Counted from the stretch's first letter, positions 33,746 through 42,660 are shown. The stretch: 64,000 nt of DNA from Fusibacter ferrireducens (GCF_015352425.1 NZ_JADKNH010000006.1:271872-335871), one strand, 5' to 3'. Translations and numbers: made by a program. Notes: generated by a model not told the origin, from the letters alone.

Positions 33746-35398
33746 TTAAAATGAACTCTTCAAGGGTACAATTCTATTTATTTTATAAAATTTGTATCCT
33801 TCTTTTTGTGTTACTTCATCTATCGTAAAATAGCCATGTCTCATGAACTGAAATTTATCTTCTGATTCGGCGCTTTCCAAAGCTTTCTCCACTAAACAAT
33901 TGTTCAAAATAATATGAGAATTCGGGTTGATTTTCTCATGCCACGAAAGCGATTTGTCCCGTGCAATCTCATCATCTTCAAATAATCTGTCAAACAAGTG
34001 AATTTCCGCTTTTATATTTTCGGTTGCATGTACCCAGTGTATTGTCCCTTTTACTTTGCGTCCACTGAAGCCACTACCACTTTTTGTCTCTACATCATAT
34101 GTGCAGAGCAGCTCCACAGGATTTCCCGCCTCATCCACACGTACATCATTGCACTTTATAAAATAAGCCCCTTTAAGTCGCACTTCACCTCCAAGTGTCA
34201 GTCTTTTAAAGCCTTTTATAGGCGATAGCATAAAATCATCTCCTTCGATGAATAAATGCTTTCCAAAAGGCACTTGACGCATTCCAAGAATCTCATTTGA
34301 GGCGTTGTTATCTATTGCCAACCATTCCAACTTATCATCGGGATAATTTGTAATCGTCACCTTGATTGGATTTAAAACACACATCAAACTTGGCACTCTT
34401 TCTTTTAAATCTTTTCTAAGACAATGATCCAACATTGAAATATCCACTGTACTTTGGTCTTTTGAAACGCCTAAACTGTGTATAAAGTCACTAATGGCTT
34501 CCTTGGTATACCCTCTTCGTCTCAATCCTTTAATCGTTGGCATTCTAGGATCATCCCATCCACTGACGTATTTGCCATAGACCAACTCTTTTAGATATCG
34601 TTTACTGGTGACTACGCCAGTCATATTCATACGACCAAACTCTCGTTGTCTAGGAGGTTCTGCAATTTCGAGCGTTTCAAGTACCCACTCGTAGAGGGGT
34701 CTGTGATTTCTAAATTCAATTGAGCAAAGAGAATGCGTCACACCTTCATAGGCATCTTGCAAGGGATGTGCGTAGTCATACATGGGATAAATGCACCATT
34801 TGTCACCTGTTCTATAATGTGATTCATGAAGAATTCGATAAATCACTGGATCTCTCATGTTTATATTTGGAGAAGCCATATCTATCTTTGCTCTTAAAGT
34901 TTTACTGCCATCTGGATAAACACCTGCTTTCATTTCTTCCAATAATTTTAGATTCTCTTCAATTGTTCTTTCCCTATAGGGGCTGTTCGTACCTGCTTCT
35001 ATAAGTGTGCCTCTCATATCTCTGAGCTCATCTTGAGATAAATCACATACATAGGCCTTTCCAAGTTTTATTAATTTTACAGCGCAATCATAGAAAAAAT
35101 CGGAATAATCTGAACCGAAGAAAATTCGCTCTTCATCAATCCATCCCATCCATTTCATATCCTCTATAATGGCATTTACGAACTCCATGTCTTCTTTAAG
35201 TGGATTGGTATCATCAAATCTCAAGTTAAATTTACCGCCAAACTTATGAGCTGCAAAATAGCTGAAATGGATGGCATATAAACTGCCAATATGAAGATAT
35301 CCATTGGGTTCAGGTGGAAATCTCGTGCATATTGGTCTCGTGTACTCACCATTTAGAATATCTTCTGCCATCATCTTGTGAATATAATTATCGTTCAT
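33746..35398 (-). CDS. glnS: Glutaminyl-tRNA synthetase
   Basis: A 550-aa class I synthetase that charges tRNA-Gln. HIGH-type PPEPNGYLHIGSL is near residue 27 and the KMSKS region reads VTSKRYLKELV near residue 260. GlnS rather than GltX identity is supported by the GlnS-like C-terminal beta-barrel domains and by the upstream T-box whose TGGC bulge pairs with a GCCA 3' end; tRNA-Gln in this window has discriminator G. The start ATG at 35398 follows TAGGAGGTATAGG; an extended ORF from 35440 is not supported. The host may use direct Gln charging. Confidence 0.93.
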   Translation of the reverse strand: MNDNYIHKMMAEDILNGEYTRPICTRFPPEPNGYLHIGSLYAIHFSYFAAHKFGGKFNLRFDDTNPLKEDMEFVNAIIEDMKWMGWIDEERIFFGSDYSDFFYDCAVKLIKLGKAYVCDLSQDELRDMRGTLIEAGTNSPYRERTIEENLKLLEEMKAGVYPDGSKTLRAKIDMASPNINMRDPVIYRILHESHYRTGDKWCIYPMYDYAHPLQDAYEGVTHSLCSIEFRNHRPLYEWVLETLEIAEPPRQREFGRMNMTGVVTSKRYLKELVYGKYVSGWDDPRMPTIKGLRRRGYTKEAISDFIHSLGVSKDQSTVDISMLDHCLRKDLKERVPSLMCVLNPIKVTITNYPDDKLEWLAIDNNASNEILGMRQVPFGKHLFIEGDDFMLSPIKGFKRLTLGGEVRLKGAYFIKCNDVRVDEAGNPVELLCTYDVETKSGSGFSGRKVKGTIHWVHATENIKAEIHLFDRLFEDDEIARDKSLSWHEKINPNSHIILNNCLVEKALESAESEDKFQFMRHGYFTIDEVTQKEGYKFYKINRIVPLKSSF

Positions 35399-35436
35399 CC
35401 TATACCTCCTAAAATATAAAATCAAAAAATAAAAAA

Positions 35437-35475
35437 ACATCCATTCCCGAGTCTTTAAACTCGAGGACGAATGTT
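35437..35475 (-). terminator. T-box terminator before glnS
   Basis: AACATTCGTCC...CTCGAGT pairs with ACTCGGG...ATGTT around a TTAAAG-type loop, followed by seven T residues on the minus strand. The alternative antiterminator uses the adjacent AGAGGTGGCAACGCG segment. Confidence 0.88.
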
Positions 35476-35760
35476 ATATCGCGTTGCCACCTCTATTCGT
35501 TGATCCCTCACAGAATCAACCTCATCAAGTACGCCAAATGGGGATACTCTAGCTCTATAACAGGAGCACCTGTCGTAACATCACAGAACAATGTCGCATA
35601 AATAACGCTAACCTTTTATTGTTCAGATCCATACGCAGCTCAGAGGCTTGTTTCTTTAATCTCGTCAATATTCACTTTCAGCATACGTGAACTCTCTTGG
35701 ATTGCCTTGATTACTTACTCTTCTCTTCGTAGCTTTTAAATTGCTTATTTTTTTAACTGC
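35437..35760 (-). ncRNA. T-box leader of glnS
   Basis: The minus strand upstream of glnS carries the T-box signature AGAGGTGGCAACGCG, Stem I features (AGAGAGTTCACG, distal loop GCTGAAAG) and a terminator. The TGGC bulge is complementary to a GCCA tRNA end, matching tRNA-Gln (discriminator G) and not tRNA-Glu (ACCA) in this window. A candidate CAA specifier codon lies at 35650-35648, but I could not fold Stem I to confirm it. The stretch 35761-35924 holds nothing I recognise. Confidence 0.88.
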
Positions 35761-35924
35761 TCATTCTAATTTTACTTAGAATAGCATATGATGATTTGAA
35801 CGTCAACTGCCACTTGTAAATATTAAAAAAATATCATTTATTTTAAATCCGCATTTCTAAAACGCATCAAATACAAGTGATTGCCTTTGCCAAATTTCAT
35901 GATGTTCCATTAGCAGTCATGACT

Positions 35925-37625
35925 TTAAATTGTGCTCTTTTGGGACTTAAAGGCTCTTTTCTGTTCGTACATAGCTTGATCCACTCTATGGAAAAAAGTA
36001 CTAAAATCCATGTTGGTTTCCAGATCTGAATATGAAAAAACATCGTGTCCAACAGCTATACTTAAATTATAGCGTTGTCGATCTTCAACTTTTTCAAGTA
36101 AATTGTTGAGTTGAGCTGTGGCAGATTTATATTTTTCTAGATCTATATCCTTCAGTAGACATGCAAACTCATCTCCCCCTAATCGATAGCACTTTCCCAA
36201 TCCCGAAAAAGCGGTTTGAATCGAATCATATGTCCACTTGATAATGAGATCACCTTCACTGTGTCCAAATGTGTCGTTAATATTCTTGAGGTTGTTGATA
36301 TCTAAAAGGACTACCCTGAATATATTTCCAGAAACTCTGCCCAACAATTCATCTAAATCGCGCTCAAATGCAGCACGATTATTGCCTCCGGTTAGAATAT
36401 CCCTGTAGGCCATCTTCTCTAGCAATTTAGATTCATTTTTTAACACCAATAAATTATTAAAGTATTTGATGCTCTCCATGAATTGAAAAAACATAAAGAC
36501 GCCGAAACCCAATTTGCTATACAGAATTAATAAGTCAAATTTTTTACTAAAAAAAACGCTGATTTCTAAAAAGCCTGTCACAATTAATACACTTAGATGC
36601 ATAAGATACATACTTGCTTTTTTATTTTTCAAAACAAAACTCTCGTAGATCATCAAACTGAGAACCCATGAAATTAAGCATCCAATTGCGAGGAGAGTGA
36701 TAGGTGTTGTCGAAATAAAAGGACCGATTCCAGTCATTTGAAATAAAATAGCCAAAAAAAACATTTTATAGAATATACTGACAATGATCTTGATGGTTTT
36801 TTCATGTTTAGATAAGACGACAATACCTAAGTATTTAGTAAGCGCAATTGTGAAAAGCGGTAACATCAAATAGCTTATGCCTCCAAGAATAAATCTATTC
36901 CCAGTTATCAGCTGTAACACTCGCATTTCAGAAATCATCCATATGCTAGATGAAATTGAAAACAACCCCAAATAGAACAATCGATGATCACCTATTCGGC
37001 TTAAAACAATAGATGCAATAACTGCCAATACCCCTGTAATCAACATTGTAATGGCAACAATCAACCCAGTTATATTTCTATTTACAACATCATAAATCAG
37101 AGCTTCTTTTTTACCATAAAAAAGTGGATTAAGCAAACCTGAAAAAGTATCTATTCTTGTTCTAAATTCAATACTCAATTCTCTACCAGCCATGTTGTCC
37201 GGCAGTTCTACAAAATGCCACATGCTAACCTCAGGAAATACCAATCTTCCCTCATTTATACGATTACTTTGATAGATTACTTTATGGTCAGCAACTACAG
37301 TAACATCTTGCATAGATGCACGTATTCTAAGAGACATGCCCTCTGGGAATGCCTCATCCAAAATTTTTTTCACTTTAAATACTGCATCATTGTCAACGTC
37401 TTTAATCGTATAGGGCAAATTAACATGTTCTATTTTCTGCTTATCCGTCAAAACTTGCCAGTCCATATTTAAATCATACACCGGGCCCTTGGCAATCGAT
37501 AAATCCTTCTCTGGAGAAAGACTTGCGATGAAAATAATGAAGGTAAAAGTCAATAAAAAAGTAATATATGGTTTTGCTTTTTTTAATTTTTGTACGCTTT
37601 CTAAAAACGCTTTCCTAGATTCCAC
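35925..37625 (-). CDS. Membrane-anchored GGDEF diguanylate cyclase
   Basis: A 566-aa protein with a signal/anchor helix near residue 25, an extracytoplasmic beta-rich domain to about 175, about seven membrane helices at 180-400 (7TMR-DISM-like layout) and a C-terminal GGDEF domain. The active-site motif RLGGDEF is intact, with DILTGGNNRAAF at the domain start, so it should make c-di-GMP. The RxxD inhibitory site usually five residues before GGDEF is not seen, implying little product inhibition. It could feed the orphan GEMM riboswitches and respond to a small extracellular ligand. The start is GTG behind AGGAG. Stands alone. Confidence 0.88.
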   Translation of the reverse strand: MESRKAFLESVQKLKKAKPYITFLLTFTFIIFIASLSPEKDLSIAKGPVYDLNMDWQVLTDKQKIEHVNLPYTIKDVDNDAVFKVKKILDEAFPEGMSLRIRASMQDVTVVADHKVIYQSNRINEGRLVFPEVSMWHFVELPDNMAGRELSIEFRTRIDTFSGLLNPLFYGKKEALIYDVVNRNITGLIVAITMLITGVLAVIASIVLSRIGDHRLFYLGLFSISSSIWMISEMRVLQLITGNRFILGGISYLMLPLFTIALTKYLGIVVLSKHEKTIKIIVSIFYKMFFLAILFQMTGIGPFISTTPITLLAIGCLISWVLSLMIYESFVLKNKKASMYLMHLSVLIVTGFLEISVFFSKKFDLLILYSKLGFGVFMFFQFMESIKYFNNLLVLKNESKLLEKMAYRDILTGGNNRAAFERDLDELLGRVSGNIFRVVLLDINNLKNINDTFGHSEGDLIIKWTYDSIQTAFSGLGKCYRLGGDEFACLLKDIDLEKYKSATAQLNNLLEKVEDRQRYNLSIAVGHDVFSYSDLETNMDFSTFFHRVDQAMYEQKRAFKSQKSTI

Positions 37626-37773
37626 AATGACTCCTGATTTATTTAATCTTAGATGTATGATTTATTGTTTGATGCCTCTGTAACAGTTTGATACACCACT
37701 AACATACTCCTGTATCCGTTTTCTAAGTTCAAACTGCTTTCCTATAAGCGATTACCCCATTTTGAACTTTACG

Positions 37774-38376
37774 TTAGGACGGACTTGCTATCCCACCATA
37801 AAAAACATCACTTATTACAAAATGATGTTCTTTAATTGAGTAACCACTTTGATTTAATGCAGATTCAAAGTCTCTATTGAGGTGACATCCATTTGCAATT
37901 GTTTTCCAAGCCGGAGTCAAAAAGTTCATAACAGGTGCTTTAATAGGTGACTTAGACAATACATGCTCAATAAAAATAAACGTTCCACTTGGTTTTAAAA
38001 CGCGCTTTATTTCTGATAATCCTTTGAGAACATCTGGTACCGAACAAAAAATAAGCGTTGAAACCACCGTATCGAAAGTATTATCTTCAAAAGGCAAATT
38101 TTCAACATTCAGTTGCATCACTTTCACATTTCCGTCTGGCACCTTTTCCAATAGAAGATCTAATTTTTCCCGGATCTTAGACTCGATTTTTTCAGTTTCA
38201 TCAAGATCGGATGCAATCAAATGAGACACTTTGTAAACATCATAGTACAAGAGATTGGCGCCACTGCCAACACCAAGTTCTAGGCAGTTTCCACTTGCCT
38301 TTGAAATCAATTGCATTCTCATTTCTTTTAATCCACTGTTTTCAAATGGGGCCATAAATAAATCATATATATTCAC
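37774..38376 (-). CDS. Class I SAM-dependent methyltransferase
   Basis: A 200-aa UbiE/Coq5-like methyltransferase. The SAM-binding motif I (CLELGVGSGANLLYY) is near residue 35, followed by the acidic DLDETE and the post-I VENLPFEDNTFDTV segment. The GTG at 38376 with AAAGGAT before it is preferred over an upstream in-frame ATG, because the longer N-terminus is encoded by a short direct repeat (TTGTCAAAGAAAG twice). The substrate is unknown; quinones, lipids or arsenite are handled by relatives. Transcribed alone. Confidence 0.75.
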   Translation of the reverse strand: MNIYDLFMAPFENSGLKEMRMQLISKASGNCLELGVGSGANLLYYDVYKVSHLIASDLDETEKIESKIREKLDLLLEKVPDGNVKVMQLNVENLPFEDNTFDTVVSTLIFCSVPDVLKGLSEIKRVLKPSGTFIFIEHVLSKSPIKAPVMNFLTPAWKTIANGCHLNRDFESALNQSGYSIKEHHFVISDVFYGGIASPS

Positions 38377-38541
38377 ATGCTCATCCTTTCTTTGACAACT
38401 TTCTTTGACAACTTTCTCTGTCAACTCTCATAAGAATATCCGATTCCATTAATCCTATAGAATAACGCCAAGATAAAAATGGATCAAGAAATGGCAGAAT
38501 AAGCCCACTATTCATAAGCCCATACACCTGCCATCACTTTA

Positions 38542-38979
38542 TCAAAATTTCTCTTTTAACTTTTCATAAGCATCTAAGATTTCAATAAAAATACTGGAAT
38601 CGCCACCTTTGTCAGGATGATGCAACTTGGCGAGCTCTTTAAAGCGTTTTTTGATCTCTTCTTCCGTGGCATGCACATTTAACCCCAATGCCTCTAAATG
38701 AATTGGATCAAATAACTGCGTCAGTGGAAGTCCATTCTCTTTATAATACTGGTGATATACAGCGAAAAAAAAACATGTAAAGACTTCTTTTCGATCCTCA
38801 TGCGACATGTCTAATAAAACGGTTACAGGATAAGTCACTTGATTCGATTTAAGATCTGATGAAAAAAACTGATTCCAAATTAATGCCACGCCCTCTGGTC
38901 TTGGTCTATAACTAAATCTAATGGCGATCTCTTGCTTCTTTAATTGCCTCAATTTTTTCACAAGTTCCATCCTATTCAT
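38542..38979 (-). CDS. J-domain protein with C-terminal J domain
   Basis: A 145-aa protein with a DnaJ domain at its C-terminal end: ATEEEIKKRFKELAKLHHPDKGG, where the HPD signature needed to stimulate DnaK is at about residue 122. The N-terminal 95 residues are unlike classical DnaJ (no G/F or Zn regions). Most J-domains sit at the N-terminus, so this is a class C co-chaperone with specialised function. No client protein can be inferred. It has a strong GGGGGG ribosome site. Confidence 0.85.
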   Translation of the reverse strand: MNRMELVKKLRQLKKQEIAIRFSYRPRPEGVALIWNQFFSSDLKSNQVTYPVTVLLDMSHEDRKEVFTCFFFAVYHQYYKENGLPLTQLFDPIHLEALGLNVHATEEEIKKRFKELAKLHHPDKGGDSSIFIEILDAYEKLKEKF

Positions 38980-39005
38980 TAAGTCCCCCCCATAGATTTT
39001 AAGTT

Positions 39006-39185
39006 CTACTCATCTTTAGCTGAAATGGATTTCAAATCATCCTCAATTATTTCCAATCGTTTTTCAAGCTTTTTATACTTTTTATATACAAAATATGGAA
39101 TTCCAATAAAAAGTGCTAATATTAACACTATATTGAGTAATTGAAAAATAAATGTCCAACTTATTGCCACTAATCCAAGTCTCAA
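39006..39185 (-). CDS. 59-aa single-span membrane protein
   Basis: A small ORF with a TTG start behind AATGGAGG. Residues 3-34 are hydrophobic and should span the membrane, followed by a basic segment (KKYKKLEKR) and an acidic tail (DDLKSISAKDE). The charge pattern predicts the C-terminus inside. No family is recognised. It lies between vanW and the J-domain gene on the same strand with small gaps, so it may be co-transcribed with vanW. Real-gene evidence is the ribosome site and amphipathic composition. Confidence 0.6.
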   Translation of the reverse strand: MRLGLVAISWTFIFQLLNIVLILALFIGIPYFVYKKYKKLEKRLEIIEDDLKSISAKDE

Positions 39186-39237
39186 CGGCTTGCCTCCATT
39201 CTCATTATAAAATTAACAGGTTATATAAAATAAACAA

Positions 39238-40071
39238 TTATTCTAGAGTATTGTCACCCGATTCTAAAAGCGGCTCATACATCATGAGCGCATGATTTTC
39301 ACATACGTGCTCATCTATAATTTTATCATCATTCATACTTTTTACAACTCTTCTTATTTCATTGTGTCTGACATATGCACCCCAAAATTGAAGTGTGAAT
39401 TTATGATTTCTCTCATAAATATTGTATTTAAAATACTGAGGCCTATTGGATAAAATAATGCCCACCAAACAATCATTCTCTATAAAAAGCCTAATTTGAT
39501 AATCTTCATCGGTATCGTTTAAAATGCGCAAATCCCTGTAATTATAAACACAAGTGGCGCCGCTTCCAAAAGGTTGCGTCCTGTTGGCATCCGGAAAGAC
39601 ATCAAAACTATGACGATGCCTTTCTGTAACTGTAAGTGGCGTATGTAATGTCATCCAGTAAATTAGATTGGAGAGCTGACAAAGTCCGCCACCAACACCT
39701 GCTTTAAAGCTGCCATAGTGCAAGATCATGCCATCTTTATAGCCTTTTGAAGCAGTGGGATTACCGATCAATTTCCAATAAGAAAAAGTCTCTCCAGGTT
39801 TGATGATAATCCCATCAATTTGTCTAATCGCAATTTTCAAATTATTGACTTTGTTATCTTGCAACCACATATCGACATTTTTTAAGGGTCGATATAATGG
39901 CGTTTGATGCTTGATAATGCAAAAATCCAAATTTATCTTTGAGTTCTGTTTTGCAAATTTATGATGGTGAATAAACCATTCTATATAACGTCTATAAGTG
40001 TAATACTTACGTCCCAAAAAAGCCCTGAGTTTCGATCTGTATATGGGCTTCAGATGTTCAAATTGATCCAC
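39238..40071 (-). CDS. VanW family protein
   Basis: A 277-aa protein of the VanW family, of unknown biochemical function and named for a gene in some vancomycin-resistance clusters. The conserved core is visible as KPGETFSYWKLIG, followed by GGGLCQLSNLIYW near residue 130 and HRHSFDVFPDANRTQPFGSGATC near 155. There are no vanH/A/X genes nearby, so there is no basis for a resistance claim. Start GTG with a GGAGGGA site. Upstream is a methyltransferase 20 bases away, suggesting an operon. Confidence 0.85.
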   Translation of the reverse strand: MDQFEHLKPIYRSKLRAFLGRKYYTYRRYIEWFIHHHKFAKQNSKINLDFCIIKHQTPLYRPLKNVDMWLQDNKVNNLKIAIRQIDGIIIKPGETFSYWKLIGNPTASKGYKDGMILHYGSFKAGVGGGLCQLSNLIYWMTLHTPLTVTERHRHSFDVFPDANRTQPFGSGATCVYNYRDLRILNDTDEDYQIRLFIENDCLVGIILSNRPQYFKYNIYERNHKFTLQFWGAYVRHNEIRRVVKSMNDDKIIDEHVCENHALMMYEPLLESGDNTLE

Positions 40072-40091
40072 CTCAGTCCCTCCTATGTCAA

Positions 40092-40709
40092 TTACTTAAC
40101 TGCATTTAAAATAAAGAGTGAATAGGGTACATCACCCTTTCGAGTTGCCTTCACGCCAGAATAAAAGTTTTCTGATGCGATATTCTTAAACCCATACGTT
40201 TTTAATTTATCCGCAAGCTCTTGTTGACCAAAACCGTCATGACCATGAAAATCTTCATGACCTCCATGAAAATGTCCATCTTCTTTATTGATTTCAACAA
40301 TGCATATTTCACCGTTCTCATTGAGGTGTTCATATAAAACAGAAAGAATATGATCCACATCTGGAATATGATGCAATACCATAGAACAGTAAATCACATC
40401 AAACTTTTCTTCTAGAGGCTGACATGTCAAATCCATTTTTATCGCTTGTATATGCGTTACTGATTCAGAATCCAAAGCATTTATTTTATTCTGAACGATC
40501 TCAATCATGCCTTCAGACGAATCAATCAATAAAAGTTTATCAAAATGTGATTTCAGATTGAAGCTCACTAGTGCTGTGCCACAACCGAACTCAAGACCAG
40601 AAACATAATGTTCTGATTTAAACTTTGATTTTATAGCCTCGGCAATTTTTTGACCTCTCTCAATATTCTTTTCGTCATCCCATTTTTTCGCAAGTTGATC
40701 AAAATTCAT
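40092..40709 (-). CDS. SAM-dependent methyltransferase with histidine-rich loop
   Basis: A 205-aa class I methyltransferase: motif I GLEFGCGTALVS near residue 40, LLIDSSEGM at motif II and VIYCSMVLHHIPD near 105. A stretch of about 15 residues near 150 (EDGHFHGGHEDFHGHDG) is strikingly His/Gly/Asp-rich and could bind a metal; it sits where relatives have an insertion loop. The ATG at 40709 lies behind GGAGG; the ATG at 40721 is inside the ribosome site. Probably co-transcribed with vanW. The substrate is unknown. Confidence 0.82.
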   Translation of the reverse strand: MNFDQLAKKWDDEKNIERGQKIAEAIKSKFKSEHYVSGLEFGCGTALVSFNLKSHFDKLLLIDSSEGMIEIVQNKINALDSESVTHIQAIKMDLTCQPLEEKFDVIYCSMVLHHIPDVDHILSVLYEHLNENGEICIVEINKEDGHFHGGHEDFHGHDGFGQQELADKLKTYGFKNIASENFYSGVKATRKGDVPYSLFILNAVK

Positions 40710-41139
40710 TTTTTCCTCCATTTTTAATAATCCTATTATGCCAATACTCTAAAAAATGTATTCCACTTTAGCTTTTTAGACTATACATGGTGATTTTTTC
40801 AGACTTCCGGATTGCATGGCCCCATCTATAAGCAATATGCATTCGCACTGTAAATGCATTTTCATTTTAATTCAATTATACAATAATAAAAATGAGCTTA
40901 CTATAACTATATATAACAAATTCAATGGCTCACTTCTATCCATACCCACTTATAGTTCAGTTATCAATTTACTCGACGTTATAATTGGGCATTTACTTTC
41001 GCTTTATTCAAGCTTTCATATCGTTGTATATGAAAAACAGTGCGATCAAACCTTCATGCTGCCTTCTTATTCATGCGGTCTTCTTACTACTTTTAATATA
41101 TATCCTAAAACACATCATTAAGACTCATTTCAACATAAA
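40710..41139. other. Intergenic region with inverted repeat, no confident gene
   Basis: About 430 bases between the methyltransferase start and the yebC-side terminator. It contains an ATGCATT-N9-AATGCAT inverted repeat near 40840-40862, a TATAAT-like element on the minus strand near 40875 and a hairpin (CTAAAAA/TTTTTTAG) near 40757-40781. Open frames on the plus strand have no ribosome site and poor composition. It is probably the promoter/leader of the methyltransferase-vanW unit. Confidence 0.4.
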
Positions 41140-41181
41140 AACACCTTCAGTCATTTGTTTAAACAATCTGCTGAAGGTGTT
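41140..41181 (-). terminator. Terminator beyond the repeat array (yebC transcript end)
   Basis: ACACCTTCAG and CTGAAGGTGT form a 10-bp stem, followed by TTTTATG on the minus strand. It lies just past the last 83-bp repeat, so the array would be part of the yebC 3' region. Confidence 0.7.
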
Positions 41182-41195
41182 CGGTATTCCTTTCG

Positions 41196-41652
41196 TCGCT
41201 CGAACGCATCTGCTTTGCTGTTGCTGCCTCTCGCTCTATAAGACAAAAGGTTGTTTTTTTCACTGTGTGAAAAACCAGTCGCTCGAACGCATCTGCTTTG
41301 CAGTTGCTGCCTCTCGCTCTATAAGACAAAAGGTTGTTTTTTTCACTGTGTGAAAAACCAGTCGCTCGAACGCATCTGCTTTGCAGTTGCTGCCTCTCGC
41401 TCTATAAGACAAAAGGTTGTTTTTTTTCACTGTGTGAAAAACCAGTCGCTCGAACGCATCTGCTTTGCTGTTGCTGCCTCTCGCTCTATAAGACAAAAGG
41501 TTGTTTTTTTCACTGTGTGAAAAACCAGTCGCTCGAACGCATCTGCTTTGCTGTTGCTGCCTCTCGCTCTATAAGACAAAAGGTTGTTTTTTTCACTGTG
41601 TGAAAAACCAGTCGCTCAAACGCATCTGCTTTGCAGTTGCTGCCTCTCGCTC
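41196..41652. repeat. 83-bp tandem repeat array, five full copies and one partial
   Basis: Repeat units begin at 41196, 41279, 41362, 41446, 41529 and 41612. The period is 83 bases (84 in one copy, which has an extra T). Each unit has TCGCTCGAACGCATCTGC, a CTATAAGACAAAAGG segment and a hairpin TTTTTCAC-tgt-GTGAAAAA. Copies differ by a few bases only (A/T after TTTGC, one C-to-A). The last copy runs into the yebC stop codon region, so the array lies in the yebC 3' untranslated RNA. The period is not a multiple of three, so coding is unlikely. No interspersed unique spacers are present, so it is not a CRISPR. Confidence 0.95.
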
Positions 41653-41658
41653 CTTAAC

Positions 41659-42375
41659 TTATTCTTCCCAGTTGTGATACACGTTTTGGACGTCGTCGTT
41701 GTCTTCCATGAGATCGATGAGTTTTTGCATGTTTTTGATGTCGTCTTCACTGGTGAGTGCTGTCATGGTTTGTGGTAGATAACGAAGCTCTGCCATGCTG
41801 AATTCATAGCCTTGTCCAGCTATTGCATCACGTACATCCGCGAAATCACCGATTTCTGTGTAGATTTCATAGTGATCTTCTTCAACCGAAAAATCTTCAC
41901 AACCTGCTTCAATTGCTGCCATTTCTATCTCTTCATCATCCATGCCCTCTTTTTTATCGATAACAAGGACACCTTTGCGATCAAACATGAAAGACACACA
42001 ACCATTAGTGCCAAGATTGCCTTTACCTTTTGAAAAATAACTTCTGACATCTGCTGCAGTTCTATTTGTATTATCCGTAAGACATTCCACAAGCACAGCC
42101 ACACCACCTGGACCATAACCTTCATAAGTCAACTCAGTAAATACTGCACCATCGCCATCACCGACGCCTTTTTTAACCGCTCGATCAATGTTATCATTTG
42201 GCATATTTGCCGCTTTTGCTTTTTCAATTGCAGATTTTAGTGCTGCATTGTATTCTGGATCTCCGCCACCTTCTTTAGCAGCCACCATAATATATCTTCC
42301 TAATTTTGTAAACTCTTTTGCCTTTTTAGCATCTTGTTTACCTTTTCTTTGAATAATCGTTCCTATTCTTCCCAA
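41659..42375 (-). CDS. yebC: YebC/PmpR family DNA-binding regulator
   Basis: A 238-aa YebC family protein; relatives act as transcription regulators or as translation factors that relieve polyproline stalling. Conserved blocks include [20 protein letters not shown] at the N-terminus, [14 protein letters not shown] near residue 60, [11 protein letters not shown] near 85 and the acidic C-terminus. The start is TTG with an AGGAGAG site at suitable spacing. It is a single gene whose 3' region contains six copies of an 83-bp repeat and then a terminator. Promoter not pinned down. Confidence 0.92.
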   Translation of the reverse strand: MGRIGTIIQRKGKQDAKKAKEFTKLGRYIMVAAKEGGGDPEYNAALKSAIEKAKAANMPNDNIDRAVKKGVGDGDGAVFTELTYEGYGPGGVAVLVECLTDNTNRTAADVRSYFSKGKGNLGTNGCVSFMFDRKGVLVIDKKEGMDDEEIEMAAIEAGCEDFSVEEDHYEIYTEIGDFADVRDAIAGQGYEFSMAELRYLPQTMTALTSEDDIKNMQKLIDLMEDNDDVQNVYHNWEE

Positions 42376-42628
42376 AGTAATCTCTCCTAATCTCTTTATT
42401 AGCTATCCTTAATCATAGCATATCTTTACTGATTTTTAAAGCTATAATTGGTGTGAAAAATTACTTGCGAAGTCCTCATACAGACGTTTCTGTCCCGATT
42501 ATATCATTAATAAGACTCTGGCTGTTCAAATGATTCATCTCATAAAATTTTGTTTACTGCACTCATTCTGATCAAGTGTCAAAGAATAGTCTCATAAGTC
42601 ACTGTCTACGAAAAATTATAATCTCAAT
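42376..42628. other. Intergenic region upstream of yebC, no gene seen
   Basis: About 250 bases of AT-rich sequence between yebC and the HAD operon terminator. I see no ORF with a ribosome site and no recognised RNA motif. It presumably holds the yebC promoter. Confidence 0.5.
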
Positions 42629-42660
42629 AAAGGGAACGCCATTTTCTCAGCATTCCCCTT
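42629..42660 (-). terminator. Terminator of the importer/PHP/HAD operon
   Basis: AAGGGGAATGC pairs with GCGTTCCCTTT around a 10-base loop, followed by ATT on the minus strand. It lies 60-90 bases after the HAD gene. Confidence 0.6.

Noticed and set aside
39238..40071. VanW as evidence for vancomycin resistance
   Set aside because: No vanH, vanA/B, vanX or vanRS genes are nearby; VanW-family proteins are common in Clostridia.
40816..41121. Plus-strand 101-aa frame in the intergenic gap
   Set aside because: No ribosome site, Cys/His/Thr/Ser-rich low-complexity composition, and no neighbouring gene on that strand.
41251..41603. Long open frames in the repeat array on both strands encoding repeated peptides
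   Set aside because: They are read-throughs of an 83-bp repeat whose period is not a multiple of three. They lack ribosome sites, and similar frames exist on both strands.
41196..41652. Possible CRISPR array
   Set aside because: The repeats are directly adjacent with no unique spacers, the unit is 83 bases long, and no cas genes are in the window.
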